DNA of 64,000 nucleotides from Mesobacterium pallidum (GTDB lineage Bacteria > Pseudomonadota > Alphaproteobacteria > Rhodobacterales > Rhodobacteraceae). The translations under genes were made by a program, and so were the position numbers. Numbering within the stretch: the stretch's first letter is position 1; each line of letters begins with the position of its first letter. Below the pieces are notes generated by a model. It was not told where the DNA came from, ran no database searches, and saw only the letters and a list, made by a program, of their open reading frames with translations. Positions 36,296-45,892 of the stretch are shown piece after piece. Location of the stretch: assembly GCF_019966535.1 (NCBI RefSeq), contig NZ_JAIMID010000001.1, forward strand, positions 62,001-126,000. Reading direction: 5' to 3'.

Positions 36296-39200
36296 TCAGT
36301 AATCCTTCTCGAAGAAGATCCCGAGGCTCGAGTTGCCGTCCGAGCTTTGCCCGGCCTTGACCGTCACGTTGCGCGAGACGTCGAGGTTCAGGTTGATCTC
36401 GGAGGTGCCATCGGCGCCCACCGTCACGTCGGTATAGACGTTGTCGCTGATGTACTTGCCGGCGCGCACGGCGGCATTGCCGTCCTCGTCGGTCGTCACG
36501 TCGAGATCGTCCAGCGCGAAGCTTTCCCGCACCCGGCCGATCACGCCGCCACCGCCGCGCCCGGCCAGGGTCGCCACGGCGCCCGCCAGCTGCACCGCCT
36601 GGAAGGGCGAGAGCGAGGTGATGGATTTCGAGAAGAGCAGCAGCGCCAGCACCTCGTCCTGCGGCAGCTCGGGGCTCGATTCGAACCGGATCTCGGGGGC
36701 CGAGGCCGGTCCTTCGACCACCACGCTGACCTCGGCGTCGGCCTTGAACGTGGTCGCCACGAGCCGCAGGTAGGGGTCGAAATCGCCAACCAGCTGGGCC
36801 GAGCCCTCGGTCAGCTCGAAGCGTTGGCCCAGGATGTCGAGCCGGCCGCGGATCAGGTCGAACCGCCCCCCGGGGATCACGTCGCTGGTGGTGCCGCCCA
36901 GGCGCAGCTCGCCGCCCAGCTCCGCGTCGAGGCCCCGGCCGCGGACAAAGATCCGGCCCGGCGCGATGATCCGCAGGTTCACCGGGAAGCCGCCGCCACC
37001 GGCGTTGTCCGAGGCCGTCGTGCGGCCGTCGCTCTGTTCGATCCCGGCCTTCGCACGGGTCGCGGCATTGGCGCTGGACGCGCCGACATGGCGGATCGGC
37101 GGCACCTCGCCCAGGGCGGTCATGCCGGTCGAGGGCACCTGGATCTCGGCCCGGTTCACTTCGATCCGGCCACCGATCTCGGCCCCGCCGGTGAGCGGGC
37201 CGCGCACCGACAGGATGCCGCCGAGGTCGGCCTCGTAAAGCCCGTTGTCGCGCAGGCTGAGCCCCAGCAACCCGATGTCGAGCCGGGCGTTGTAGGGCGC
37301 CGAAAGCCCGACCGGACCGGTGATCGACACGATCCCCCCGGTCACGAGGTTGCCGCGCAGGTCGACCCGCGCGCTGCCGCCCGCAAGGGTGATCGCGGCG
37401 TCGATATCGCTCAGCGCCTGGCCGAGGCCCGGGTCGGTCAGCCGTGCGCCACGGGTGTTGATGCTGCCGGTCAGGTTGGCCGGGTCCACGGGGCCGTTGA
37501 GACGCAGGTCGAACGTTGCCTCGCCCGCGATCAGCCGCGGGGCCAGGAACGGGTTCAGCAGGCCCAGCGGCGCGTTGCCGGAGGCCGACAGGCTCTGGCC
37601 CGGCGTGCCCGCGACCGACACGCGCGCCCCGCCGGGGCCCGTCGCGTCGATGTCCAGCGCGGTGCCGTTGCCGGTCTGGCGCACGGTGCCGCTGGCCGAG
37701 AGCGGCCCGGGGAAATCGGGGGCCAGCAGCGCGAGGTCGCGCAGCCGCGCGTCGAAGCTGATCGACGCGGGCGTGCCCGAGGCGCTGGCCGTCAGGTTCG
37801 GGTGGCTGACCTCGGCCCGGTCGATGGCGATACCCTCGGGGCCGATCGCCACTGCCGTGTCGAACCGCGCCGTCCCGGCCAGCAGCCGCGCCGTGGCGGG
37901 CGACCCGGCCGAGAGGTTCGTGGCGGTGCCATTGATGTTCAGCCGCGTTGTGCCGTCCGCGATCGACCCCTCGATCCGCGCGTCGGTGCCGCCCGAGACG
38001 CCCGTGGCGGCGAGCGGCGCCAGCGCGCCCAGGTTGCGGGCCGAGACATCGGCGGCAAAGGTGATCGGCGCGCCGGTGGGCAGGGCCGCCTCGGCCGTGA
38101 CCGAGATGTCGGGGTGGCTGACCGCCGCATCGCTGACCGCGATGCCGCCCGCGTCGATCCGCACGCTGGTGCCGAACTGCGCCGCACCCGGCAGCAGCGG
38201 GCCGGGGGCGACAGTGGCGACCGAGAGGTCGCGCGCGGTGCCGTCCAGCCGGACCTCGGTGGTGCCACTGTCCACGCTGCCGGTGACGCGGGCGGTGAGC
38301 CCGCCGCCCACGCCGTTCGCGGCAAGCGGCGCCAGCGCGCCCAGGTCGTCCGAGGCGATGTCGGCGGCAAAGGTGATCGGCCCGCCCGTCGGCAGGGCGG
38401 CGTTCGCATCGACCGAGATGTCGGCATGGGAGACGCTCGCGTCGCTGACCGTGATGCCGGTGCCGTCGATCACCACGTTGGTGCCGAATTCCGTCTCGCC
38501 CGGCAGCAGGGTCCCGGGCGAGGCGGCGGCGACGGCCAGGTCGCGGCCCGTGCCGTCAAGCCGGATGCGGGTCGTGCCGCCGTCCACCGAACCCTCGATC
38601 CGGGCCGTGGTCGCGCCGCCGACGCCGGAGCTGGCAAGGGCGGGGATCTGCGCCAGGTTCGGGCTTTCGACCTCCGCGCGGAAGGTGATCGGCCCGCCCG
38701 AAGGCAGGCGCGCGGCGGCGGTGCCCGAAAGGCTTTGCGCCACGACGCGGCCGTCCGAGACGACCAGCCCCTCGGGGGCGAAGGTGAGCGTCGCGCCGGC
38801 CTCGGCCTCGGGGCCGATGAGGTCTGCGAGCGTCTCGGACAGGCCCTGCGCGATCACGTCCACCCGGGTCGACATCGGCGAGGCGTCGATCTGCGCCGTG
38901 CCAAGCGCCCGCAGGCTGTCCGCGCCATAGTCGCCGTAGCTGAGATCGACCATGTCGGCCGAGTAGACCACGCGCTGGGTCGGGTCGAGCGCGACAGTGA
39001 CTTCTCCGCTCGCCGCGCGGACCGGCGTGTCGCGCACGGCAATCACGACCATGCCGCTGGTGCCGGGCACGAGGCTGATGTTGGCGTCGAGCGCCGATGG
39101 CACGCCCTCGGGCGAGACGGAGGCCGAGCCGGTGGCCCGCGCCGCGCCGTCGCTGCCCGGAAGGGCGGCGGCGATGGAATTGAGCGTGGCGTCGAACTGG

Positions 39201-40990
39201 GCCGCAGTGCCCTGCGACGTGATCGCGGCGTTGGCGGTGGCGTCCAGCGCGCTCGTGCTGACGGTGGCGCGCTCAAGCCGCAACCCGTCCGTGTCGCGCA
39301 CCGCGCGGACGTCAATCTGGCCGGTGCCGGTCAGCAGCCCGTCGACCTCTGCGATGCCGGTCGCGAGGTCGGTCGTCGTCCCGGTCGCGGCCAGGTCGAA
39401 GGCCCCTGTCAGCGGCACGACCTCGCCCGACAGCGCAAGGTCGGCGCCGCCCGACAGGTCGAGGCCCGAGAGCGCCGAGAACCGTGCGAGGTCATCCGCG
39501 ACCAGTTGCGCCGTGACGCTGGTGGCAAGGTTCGCGCCCTCGGCCCGGTCCATGGTGATGTCGCCGCTCAGCGCCATGCCGGCGGCCTGCAGGTCGAGCC
39601 CGCTGATGCGGATCGGCGCGTTCTCGGACAGGTCCAGGCGGAAGCCGGCCTCGATCTCGCGCCCCAGCGCCTGCGCCAGGGCCGGGTCCTCGGGGGAAAG
39701 ACCCTGCGCGGTCAGCGCGATATCGGCGCCAAGCTGGCCGATGGCCGTGCCGTCGCCGGGGGTCAGCGTGCCGGTGGTCGTCAGGGTCAGGCCCTCGGCG
39801 GCAAAGCCGGGCACCTGCGGCGCCTCGATGGTAAAGCTGCCGTCAAAGCGGCTGTCGGTCGTGCTGTCGTAGGTCAGGTCCAGCGTCGCCCGGCCCACCG
39901 TCACGTCAGGCGCAAAGGGCACGGCGGTGCGTGCATCCTCGCTGGCCAGTTGGCCCTGCAGCGCGATCCGGGTCGGCCATTGGTCGGGCCCCAGCGCCAG
40001 CGCGCCGGTCAGGGCCAGAGACGGCGCCGAGATGCTGAGATTCTCGAGCGTGAGCGAGCCGTCGGGGTCGCGGAAGCCGGTGGCGGCCATTTCCGACGTG
40101 CCGCCTTCGAAATAGGGGCGGTGGACGGGGGGCAAGAGCTCGGCCAGGTCGCCGCCCAGGTCGAAGGTAAAGCCCTGTCGGCCGTTCTCTTCGGTCAGGC
40201 CGACCTGGCCAATGACTCGCGGCGCGCCATTGGTTTCCAGCCGGATGTCGGCGTCGAAATCGCTCACCAATCCTTCGCCGGCGAGGGTCAGCGCGACCGA
40301 GGGGCGACCGGGCAGGTTCAGCGCCGAGGCGGCGATGCCGCCGGCGTCCTCGGCCACGGTCAGGTCGACCAGCAGCTCCCCGCCGTCGGGGGTGTAGTTC
40401 ACCTCGAGCGAAATGGTGCCGTCGCGCACCCCGTCGAGCCGGACAAGGTCCAGCGTCGCGGCGGCGATGTCGTCGTTGTACTGCACAGCCCCGTTCAGCG
40501 AGAAGGCGGCGGCCTGGCCCAGCACGGATTGGCCCAGCGAGATGCGGTCGGCATCCAGTGCGTCGATGCGGATCGACACCGGCAGGTCGGGCAGGGCGAA
40601 GGGTTCCGACGAAGCCTCCGGATCCGGCGCGGCGGGCTCGGTCTGCGGCAGGCGGGGCAGCTCGATGCTGCCGGCCGAGAACTCGTTGACCTCGAGCCGG
40701 GCGCGCAGCAGGGCGGCGCGGTTCCAGTCGAGCACGACGTCGGTGATGGTCAGCCAGACGCCCTCGTCATCGGAAATGGTCATCCGGTCGATGGTCGCGC
40801 GCGACGACAGCGCGCCGCGGAACCCGTCGATGGTCACGGCGCGGCCGGCGCCCGACAGGCTGTCCTGCAACAGGCGCGTGAGGAAGTCCTTGTCGTCCTC
40901 CTCGGACTGGGTCTGGGCAAAGAGGGGGGCGGCGCAGGCCAGGGCCAGGGCCGCGGTGGTCAGGCGGGAACGTCTGCGGGTCATGCTCAT
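36296..40990 (-). CDS. tamB: TamB, inner-membrane subunit of the translocation and assembly module
   Basis: 1564 residues, usual for TamB. There is an N-terminal signal/anchor (RLTTAALALACAAPLFAQ, about 10-27), then more than 1000 residues of repetitive beta-structure with internal near-repeats of about 83 residues (for example ALPTGGPITFAADI and ALPTGAPITFAADV). The C-terminal DUF490/TamB domain includes GGRFDLIRGRLDILGQRFEL and ends GIFFEKDY. TamB bridges inner and outer membrane with TamA and is implicated in outer-membrane protein assembly and phospholipid transport. The start overlaps the tamA stop (TGATG); MTRRRS at 40984 is an alternative. Confidence 0.93.
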   Translation of the reverse strand: MSMTRRRSRLTTAALALACAAPLFAQTQSEEDDKDFLTRLLQDSLSGAGRAVTIDGFRGALSSRATIDRMTISDDEGVWLTITDVVLDWNRAALLRARLEVNEFSAGSIELPRLPQTEPAAPDPEASSEPFALPDLPVSIRIDALDADRISLGQSVLGQAAAFSLNGAVQYNDDIAAATLDLVRLDGVRDGTISLEVNYTPDGGELLVDLTVAEDAGGIAASALNLPGRPSVALTLAGEGLVSDFDADIRLETNGAPRVIGQVGLTEENGRQGFTFDLGGDLAELLPPVHRPYFEGGTSEMAATGFRDPDGSLTLENLSISAPSLALTGALALGPDQWPTRIALQGQLASEDARTAVPFAPDVTVGRATLDLTYDSTTDSRFDGSFTIEAPQVPGFAAEGLTLTTTGTLTPGDGTAIGQLGADIALTAQGLSPEDPALAQALGREIEAGFRLDLSENAPIRISGLDLQAAGMALSGDITMDRAEGANLATSVTAQLVADDLARFSALSGLDLSGGADLALSGEVVPLTGAFDLAATGTTTDLATGIAEVDGLLTGTGQIDVRAVRDTDGLRLERATVSTSALDATANAAITSQGTAAQFDATLNSIAAALPGSDGAARATGSASVSPEGVPSALDANISLVPGTSGMVVIAVRDTPVRAASGEVTVALDPTQRVVYSADMVDLSYGDYGADSLRALGTAQIDASPMSTRVDVIAQGLSETLADLIGPEAEAGATLTFAPEGLVVSDGRVVAQSLSGTAAARLPSGGPITFRAEVESPNLAQIPALASSGVGGATTARIEGSVDGGTTRIRLDGTGRDLAVAAASPGTLLPGETEFGTNVVIDGTGITVSDASVSHADISVDANAALPTGGPITFAADIASDDLGALAPLAANGVGGGLTARVTGSVDSGTTEVRLDGTARDLSVATVAPGPLLPGAAQFGTSVRIDAGGIAVSDAAVSHPDISVTAEAALPTGAPITFAADVSARNLGALAPLAATGVSGGTDARIEGSIADGTTRLNINGTATNLSAGSPATARLLAGTARFDTAVAIGPEGIAIDRAEVSHPNLTASASGTPASISFDARLRDLALLAPDFPGPLSASGTVRQTGNGTALDIDATGPGGARVSVAGTPGQSLSASGNAPLGLLNPFLAPRLIAGEATFDLRLNGPVDPANLTGSINTRGARLTDPGLGQALSDIDAAITLAGGSARVDLRGNLVTGGIVSITGPVGLSAPYNARLDIGLLGLSLRDNGLYEADLGGILSVRGPLTGGAEIGGRIEVNRAEIQVPSTGMTALGEVPPIRHVGASSANAATRAKAGIEQSDGRTTASDNAGGGGFPVNLRIIAPGRIFVRGRGLDAELGGELRLGGTTSDVIPGGRFDLIRGRLDILGQRFELTEGSAQLVGDFDPYLRLVATTFKADAEVSVVVEGPASAPEIRFESSPELPQDEVLALLLFSKSITSLSPFQAVQLAGAVATLAGRGGGGVIGRVRESFALDDLDVTTDEDGNAAVRAGKYISDNVYTDVTVGADGTSEINLNLDVSRNVTVKAGQSSDGNSSLGIFFEKDY

Positions 40991-42825
40991 CAGAAGGATT
41001 GCCCCAGCCCGACGTAGATCTCGACGCGGCCATAGGCATCGTCACCCGAGGTCGGCGTGGCGAGGTCCAGCCGCACCGGGCCGATGCCGGTGTTGTAGCG
41101 CAGCCCGATCCCGGCGCCCGAATGGCTGGGGTCGTCACCCGTCGGCATGCTGTCCGGCCCGATCAGGCCGTAATCGGCAAAGCCGACGACCTGTATGTTG
41201 TCGCTGACGCGGACCCGCGCCTCGGCCGAGAGGCCGACGAAGGACCGACCGCCGGTCATCGTGTCGCCCGTGCCGACCCCCAGCGACTGGTAGCCATGGC
41301 CGCGCACGGTGCCGCCGCCGCCGGAATAGAACAGGAAGTCGGCGGGCGCCTCGCCGATCTCGGCGCCCATGACGCTGCCCATCTGCAGGCGGCCGGCAAA
41401 GGTCACGCGGTCCTCGGCGCCAAAGCTGCGGTAGCCGCGGAAATCGCCGGTCATGCGCAGACCCGCCGTCTCGCCCGGCAGCACGAAGGGCGTGGCGGTG
41501 AGGCTGGCATAGGTCCCCTTTGTGGGGTTCAGCGCGTTGTCGCGTTTGTCGATCGCACCCGACAGCGGCAGCGTGACCAGCGTGTAGGTGCGGGTGCCGA
41601 AGGCATCCGTCGTGCGTTCGCGCGCGAGGCCGATGCCCGCCGTCGCCTCGATGTCGTCGTTCACCTGCCGGGTGAGCAGGGCGAGCGTCTCGATGCTGTC
41701 GGTCTCGTAGGCCGGGTCGTTGACATGCTCGATCGCGGCCGAGAGCGTCAGCGAGGTGTCGGCGTCGATGGTGCCCGGACGCGTCAGCGTCACGCCAAGC
41801 CGCCAGTCGACGCCGTCAAGGTCGGGCGTGATGCCGCTGATCCGACCGTCCACGCGGAACCGTTCGGCCCCGCCCAAGAGGTTGCGGTGCAGCCAGAAGG
41901 CCGACAGGGTGCCGCCGTCCAGCGTCGCGATCTCGGCGCCAAAGCCGATGCGGCGCAGCTTGGTCTCGACGACCTGCGCCTCGATGTCGAGCGTGCCGTC
42001 GGGGTTCACCGTCTCGGCCTCGGAAAGGGCGACGGTGCGGAAGACGCCGGTGGCGCGCAACCGATTGGTCACCCGGTCGAGCTGGCGGGGGGTAAAGACC
42101 TCGCCCGTGGGCAGGCCGGCGATTTCCTGCGCGCGCTGCTCGCGCAGCCGGTCGAGCCCCTCGAACCGCAGCCGGCCGAAACGGACCTTGGGGCCGGGGG
42201 CCAGGGCGATGTCGACGTCGAGCTCGCGCTGCGGGTGGCGGGCGGTAATCTGCTGGCCGGCCACGTCGGCCTTGGCATGGCCCGTGGCGCGCCAGTCGTT
42301 CACGCCCTTGCTGGCCGCGCCGTTGATGCCCGACAGGGTGGCTGTCTCGCCAGTGCGGAACGTCTCGGGCGGGGTCGCGCCGCCGGGCAGGGGGGCTACG
42401 GTCGCCCGTCCGTAGGAGAATTTCGGGCCCGGAACGACCTTGATCTCGACGTTGCGGATGCGTGTTGGCGCGTCGAAGGTCGGGATGCCCGACGCCTCGC
42501 GCCCGTCGAGCGTGATGTTGACCACCGGGGCAAAGTGCCCGTTGTCGTAGAGCGCGGCGAGGATGCGCCGGTAATCGGCCTGCGCGGCGGCCAGGATGTC
42601 GGTCGCCGTGCTTTCCGGGTCCTCGATCGCGGTTTCGGTCGCCAGCACGTCGCGGATCGACTGCCGCAGGCCCTCGTCCACGTTGGGCGTGTTGAACCTG
42701 AACTCGGCCGACAGCAGCGGCGATGCCGCCAGAATGCCCGCGGCCAGTGCCATCCGGGCTGAATTGGCCCGCAATCCGGTCGCGGTGCGGGTGAATTGCC
42801 CGAATTTCTTCGGTTTCGAGGGCAT
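40990..42825 (-). CDS. tamA: TamA, BamA/Omp85-family outer-membrane protein
   Basis: 611 residues. A basic leader with a hydrophobic export segment (ARMALAAGILAASPLLSAEF, about 24-43) is followed by three POTRA-like domains to about residue 270 (NVEIKVVPGPKFSYGRATV; VRFGRLRFEGLDRLREQRAQ). The C-terminal Omp85 barrel contains GGGGTVRGHGYQSLGVG, the conserved (V/I)RG-Y loop-6 motif, and ends VGLGQSF, a barrel with a terminal aromatic. The ATG at 42825 has GGAG about 9 bases upstream; a longer frame from 42945 adds unlikely sequence. It is transcribed ahead of tamB. Confidence 0.93.
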   Translation of the reverse strand: MPSKPKKFGQFTRTATGLRANSARMALAAGILAASPLLSAEFRFNTPNVDEGLRQSIRDVLATETAIEDPESTATDILAAAQADYRRILAALYDNGHFAPVVNITLDGREASGIPTFDAPTRIRNVEIKVVPGPKFSYGRATVAPLPGGATPPETFRTGETATLSGINGAASKGVNDWRATGHAKADVAGQQITARHPQRELDVDIALAPGPKVRFGRLRFEGLDRLREQRAQEIAGLPTGEVFTPRQLDRVTNRLRATGVFRTVALSEAETVNPDGTLDIEAQVVETKLRRIGFGAEIATLDGGTLSAFWLHRNLLGGAERFRVDGRISGITPDLDGVDWRLGVTLTRPGTIDADTSLTLSAAIEHVNDPAYETDSIETLALLTRQVNDDIEATAGIGLARERTTDAFGTRTYTLVTLPLSGAIDKRDNALNPTKGTYASLTATPFVLPGETAGLRMTGDFRGYRSFGAEDRVTFAGRLQMGSVMGAEIGEAPADFLFYSGGGGTVRGHGYQSLGVGTGDTMTGGRSFVGLSAEARVRVSDNIQVVGFADYGLIGPDSMPTGDDPSHSGAGIGLRYNTGIGPVRLDLATPTSGDDAYGRVEIYVGLGQSF

Positions 42826-42969
42826 TCCGGTGCTCTCCGATCGTTGTCCCTGTCCGCATCTTGGGGGCGGATCCTGCTCAGTCCCAGTTAGAGCGATGCG
42901 CAGGAAAGGCACAAGGAATTCCTTGGTCCACGGGCAAAGATCCACCGAAACGTGAAGGCCGGAGGGCTT

Positions 42970-42993
42970 GACAGGGGCCGGGCGGCCCCTGTC
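42970..42993. terminator. 10-bp perfect hairpin between the ABC exporter and tamA
   Basis: GACAGGGGCC-GGGC-GGCCCCTGTC lies 7 bases past the stop of the minus-strand permease gene. It should end or separate that transcript from tamA, although no T run is seen. Confidence 0.5.
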
Positions 42994-42999
42994 GGCGCA

Positions 43000-43761
43000 T
43001 CAGTCGCGCAGGCGCCAGCCGGTGCGGAAGATCCACCAGATCACCGCAAGGCAGATCGCGGTGAAGAGAGCGATGGCCGCAAGGCTCATCGCCACGGGCA
43101 CGTCGGCCAGCCCGTAAAAGGACCAGCGGAAGCCCGAGATCAGGTAGAGCACCGGGTTGAAATGCGTCACCGTCTGCCAGAACGGCGGCAGCATCGAGAC
43201 CGAGTAGAAGGACCCGCCAAGGAACACCAGCGGCGTCACGATCAACAGCGGGATCAGCTGCAATTGCTCGAAATTCTGCGCCCAGATGCCGATGATGAAC
43301 CCGAAAAGCGCGAAACTGGTGCAGGTCAGGATCAGAAAGGCGAGCATGGCCAGCGGATGCTGGATCTGCACCTCGACAAAGAAGGTCGCCGTAGCCAGGA
43401 TGATCAGCCCGATGAACAGCGCCTTGGTCGCCGCCGCGCCGACATAGCCCAGCACCATCTCGAGGAAATTGACCGGGGCCGAGAGATGTTCGTAGATCGT
43501 GCCGGTGAATTTCGGGAAATAGATGCCGAAGCTGGCGTTCGCCAGGCCCTGCGTCATCACCGTCAGCATGATGAGACCCGGCACGATGAAGGCGCCGTAG
43601 CTGACGCCCTCGACCTGGTCGATGCGCGATCCGATGGCCGAGCCGAAGACCACGAAATACAGCGAGGTCGAGATGACCGGCGAGACGAAGCTTTGCAGCA
43701 CCGTGCGGAAAAAGCGGGACATTTCCGCCATGTAGATCGCCTTGACGCCCAGCAGGTTCAT
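43000..43761 (-). CDS. ABC-2 type permease, YadH-like
   Basis: 253 residues with six hydrophobic segments. The opening [20 protein letters not shown], with [14 protein letters not shown], is the YadH/ABC-2 start. A central [20 protein letters not shown] and a late [20 protein letters not shown], with the ABC-2 signature LGGSFYxxxxLP, support the family. It pairs with the ATPase encoded immediately upstream (ATGA overlap at 43758). YadGH-type exporters have no agreed substrate; drug or lipid export is usually proposed. Confidence 0.9.
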   Translation of the reverse strand: MNLLGVKAIYMAEMSRFFRTVLQSFVSPVISTSLYFVVFGSAIGSRIDQVEGVSYGAFIVPGLIMLTVMTQGLANASFGIYFPKFTGTIYEHLSAPVNFLEMVLGYVGAAATKALFIGLIILATATFFVEVQIQHPLAMLAFLILTCTSFALFGFIIGIWAQNFEQLQLIPLLIVTPLVFLGGSFYSVSMLPPFWQTVTHFNPVLYLISGFRWSFYGLADVPVAMSLAAIALFTAICLAVIWWIFRTGWRLRD

Positions 43762-44696
43762 GCCGCGCCCTCCTGCTCTTGTTCGGCGACAAGGCCGACA
43801 AAAATGTCCTCGAGGCTGGACTGCCGGGTCTGCAGGTCGCGCAGGGTCAGGCCGGCCCCCGACAGGTCCTGCAAGAGCCGCGTGATCCCGGTCCGTTCGG
43901 CTTGGGTGTCGTAATCGTAGGTGATCGACAGGCCGTCCTCGGACAGCGCCAGCCCGTCACGGACAAGGCTGTCGGGCAGGGCATCGGCCTTGTGCTGCAA
44001 TTCGACCACCAGCCGCTTGCGACCGAGCCGCTTCATCAGCGCGTCCTTGCGTTCGACCAGCAGGATCTCGCCCTTGTTGATGACGGCGATGCGGTCGGCG
44101 ATGGCCTCGGCTTCCTCGATGTAATGGGTGGTCAGGATGATCGTCACGCCTTGTTTCTTGAGCTCGGCCACCGTTTCCCACATCGACTTGCGCAGCTCGA
44201 CGTCGACGCCGGCGGTCGGTTCGTCCAGGAACAGCACGCGCGGCTCGTGGGCCAGCGCCTTGGCGATCAGCACCCGGCGCTTCATCCCGCCCGAGAGCTG
44301 CATGATCTTGCTGTCGGCCTTGTCGGTCAGCGACAGGCGCCGCAGCACGTCGTCCACGTGGGCATCGTTGCGTTTGAGCCCGAAGAGCCCGCGTGAGAAG
44401 GCGACAGCGCGGCGCACCTCGGTGAAGGGCTCGATGTTGATCTCTTGCGGCACCAGCCCGATCAGCGACCGCGCGGCGCGCCAGTCGCGGATGATGTCAT
44501 GCCCGCCCACGGTGACGCTGCCCGCCGTCGGGGTGGTCATGCCGCAGATCGTGGAAATAAGCGTCGTCTTGCCCGCGCCATTGGGGCCCAGCAGGGCGAG
44601 GATCTCGCCCTCTTCGATCTCCAGGTCCACGCCCTTCAGCGCCTCGAACCCGCCGTCATAGACCTTGCGCAGGCCGTCGATCTTGATGAATGCCAT
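43758..44696 (-). CDS. ABC transporter ATP-binding protein, YadG-like
   Basis: 312 residues. Walker [17 protein letters not shown] (about 37-52), Q-loop [11 protein letters not shown], signature [19 protein letters not shown], Walker [14 protein letters not shown] and switch His [11 protein letters not shown] are all intact. About 80 C-terminal residues form the extra domain seen in exporter ATPases ([16 protein letters not shown]). It powers the adjacent permease. A longer frame from 44900 adds arginine-rich sequence with no homology. It is divergent from the S49 peptidase gene. Confidence 0.93.
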   Translation of the reverse strand: MAFIKIDGLRKVYDGGFEALKGVDLEIEEGEILALLGPNGAGKTTLISTICGMTTPTAGSVTVGGHDIIRDWRAARSLIGLVPQEINIEPFTEVRRAVAFSRGLFGLKRNDAHVDDVLRRLSLTDKADSKIMQLSGGMKRRVLIAKALAHEPRVLFLDEPTAGVDVELRKSMWETVAELKKQGVTIILTTHYIEEAEAIADRIAVINKGEILLVERKDALMKRLGRKRLVVELQHKADALPDSLVRDGLALSEDGLSITYDYDTQAERTGITRLLQDLSGAGLTLRDLQTRQSSLEDIFVGLVAEQEQEGAA

Positions 44697-44929
44697 GCCG
44701 ATCTCCTCTTGTTCGGCGCGGTAGATAGGGCGGGGCCGGGGGCGGGGAAAGCGCCCATGCAGTCCGGGCCGGGCCCAGGTGGATGTGCAGGAATGCACGA
44801 CCCGCAGCCCCCGCGCAACCCATGCGCGACGACACTGCTGACATCTCGCGACGCCGCGATGACACGGCGGGGAATAAACTGCGGGGGCTCTCCTTGTCAC
44901 TTCCTATGGGCGTCTCTACATCCCGTTTC

Positions 44930-45724
44930 ATGTTGAGCCGCATCCCTTTCCTGAACCGCCCCCCGGCGGTTTCCGTCCTGCGACTGCAGGGCACCATCGG
45001 CACCGGCTCTCGCGCCCTCAATGACCGGGCGCTGGCCCCGCTGATCGAACGGGCGTTTTCCAAGGGCAAACCCGCCGCCGTGGCGCTGGTGATCAACTCG
45101 CCCGGCGGCTCGCCCGTGCAAAGCTCGCTCATCGCGCAGCGCATCCGTCGGCTGGCGGACGAGAAAAGCGTGCCGGTCCATGCCTTTGTCGAGGATGTCG
45201 CGGCCTCGGGCGGCTACTGGATCGCCTGCGCGGCCGACAGGATCTGGGCCGACCCGGCGTCGATCGTGGGCTCCATCGGCGTGATCTCGGCCGGCTTCGG
45301 TTTGCAGGATTTCATCGAGAAGCACGGGATCGAGCGTCGGGTCTACACCGCCGGCGAGTCCAAGTCGCAGCTCGACCCGTTCCGTGCCGAAAAGCCCGAG
45401 GACGTGGCGCGGCTGAAAGAGCTGCTGGGCGACATGCACGGGCTCTTCAAAGCGCATGTCTCGGGGCGGCGCGGCGACGCGCTGGCCGATGACCCGCGCA
45501 TCTTCACGGGCGAGTTCTGGCTGGCCGAAAAGGCCCGCGACCTCGGCCTGATCGACGGCACCGGCCACCTGGTGCCGAAGATGAAGGAGATCTTCGGCGA
45601 CAAGGTCCGTTTCCGCCGCTTCGAGGCGAAACGCGGCCTGCTGACCCGGTTCGGCGCGCAAATGGTCGACGACACGCTGGCCGCGGTCGAGGACCGCGCC
45701 GCCTACGCCCGCTTCGGGCTCTAA
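44930..45724 (+). CDS. S49-family serine peptidase (SppA/SohB type, single domain)
   Basis: 264 residues. VSVLRLQGTIGTGSRALNDR opens the crotonase-like fold, LVINSPGGSPVQSS gives the oxyanion loop, and AFVEDVAASGGYWIACAADR carries the nucleophilic Ser (ASGGY, about residue 96). YTAGESKSQLDPFRAEK holds the general-base Lys. SppA-type enzymes cut cleaved signal peptides or other membrane peptides. No cleavable signal is visible. The start is uncertain: ATGs at 44906 and 44783 are also in frame, but MLSRIPFLNRPPAVSV is the family-like opening. Confidence 0.88.
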   Translation: MLSRIPFLNRPPAVSVLRLQGTIGTGSRALNDRALAPLIERAFSKGKPAAVALVINSPGGSPVQSSLIAQRIRRLADEKSVPVHAFVEDVAASGGYWIACAADRIWADPASIVGSIGVISAGFGLQDFIEKHGIERRVYTAGESKSQLDPFRAEKPEDVARLKELLGDMHGLFKAHVSGRRGDALADDPRIFTGEFWLAEKARDLGLIDGTGHLVPKMKEIFGDKVRFRRFEAKRGLLTRFGAQMVDDTLAAVEDRAAYARFGL

Positions 45725-45727
45725 GCT

Positions 45728-45889
45728 ATGCTCTTCAAGATCATCACGCTGTTCCTGGTGTTCATGGCCGTGCTGGCCATCTTTGGAAAGTTGCGCTTTC
45801 CCGGGCAGAAGATGATCGCTCAGAAACGCTGTCCCAATTGCGGACGGTTCCGGATCGGTCGCGGGCCCTGCGCCTGCGGAAAGGGGTAA
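45728..45889 (+). CDS. 53-residue membrane-anchored zinc-ribbon protein
   Basis: The protein starts MLFKIITLFLVFMAVLAIFG, a single N-terminal membrane segment, and ends with a cytosolic tail containing QKRCPNCGRFRIGRGPCACG. The C-x2-C and C-x-C pairs, 11 residues apart, could bind one zinc ion. The gene lies between the S49 peptidase stop (3 bases away) and the antiporter start (3 bases away), so it sits in one transcript with both. Codon use matches the neighbours. Function unknown; an adaptor or assembly role for a neighbour is only a guess. Confidence 0.8.
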   Translation: MLFKIITLFLVFMAVLAIFGKLRFPGQKMIAQKRCPNCGRFRIGRGPCACGKG

Positions 45890-45892
45890 TTC

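Noticed and set aside
36152..41017. A 1621-residue open frame on the plus strand opposite tamB
   Set aside because: It is rich in Arg, Gly, Asp and Gln in the pattern produced by antisense reading of GC-rich codons, has no family signature, and lies fully across the clear tamB gene.
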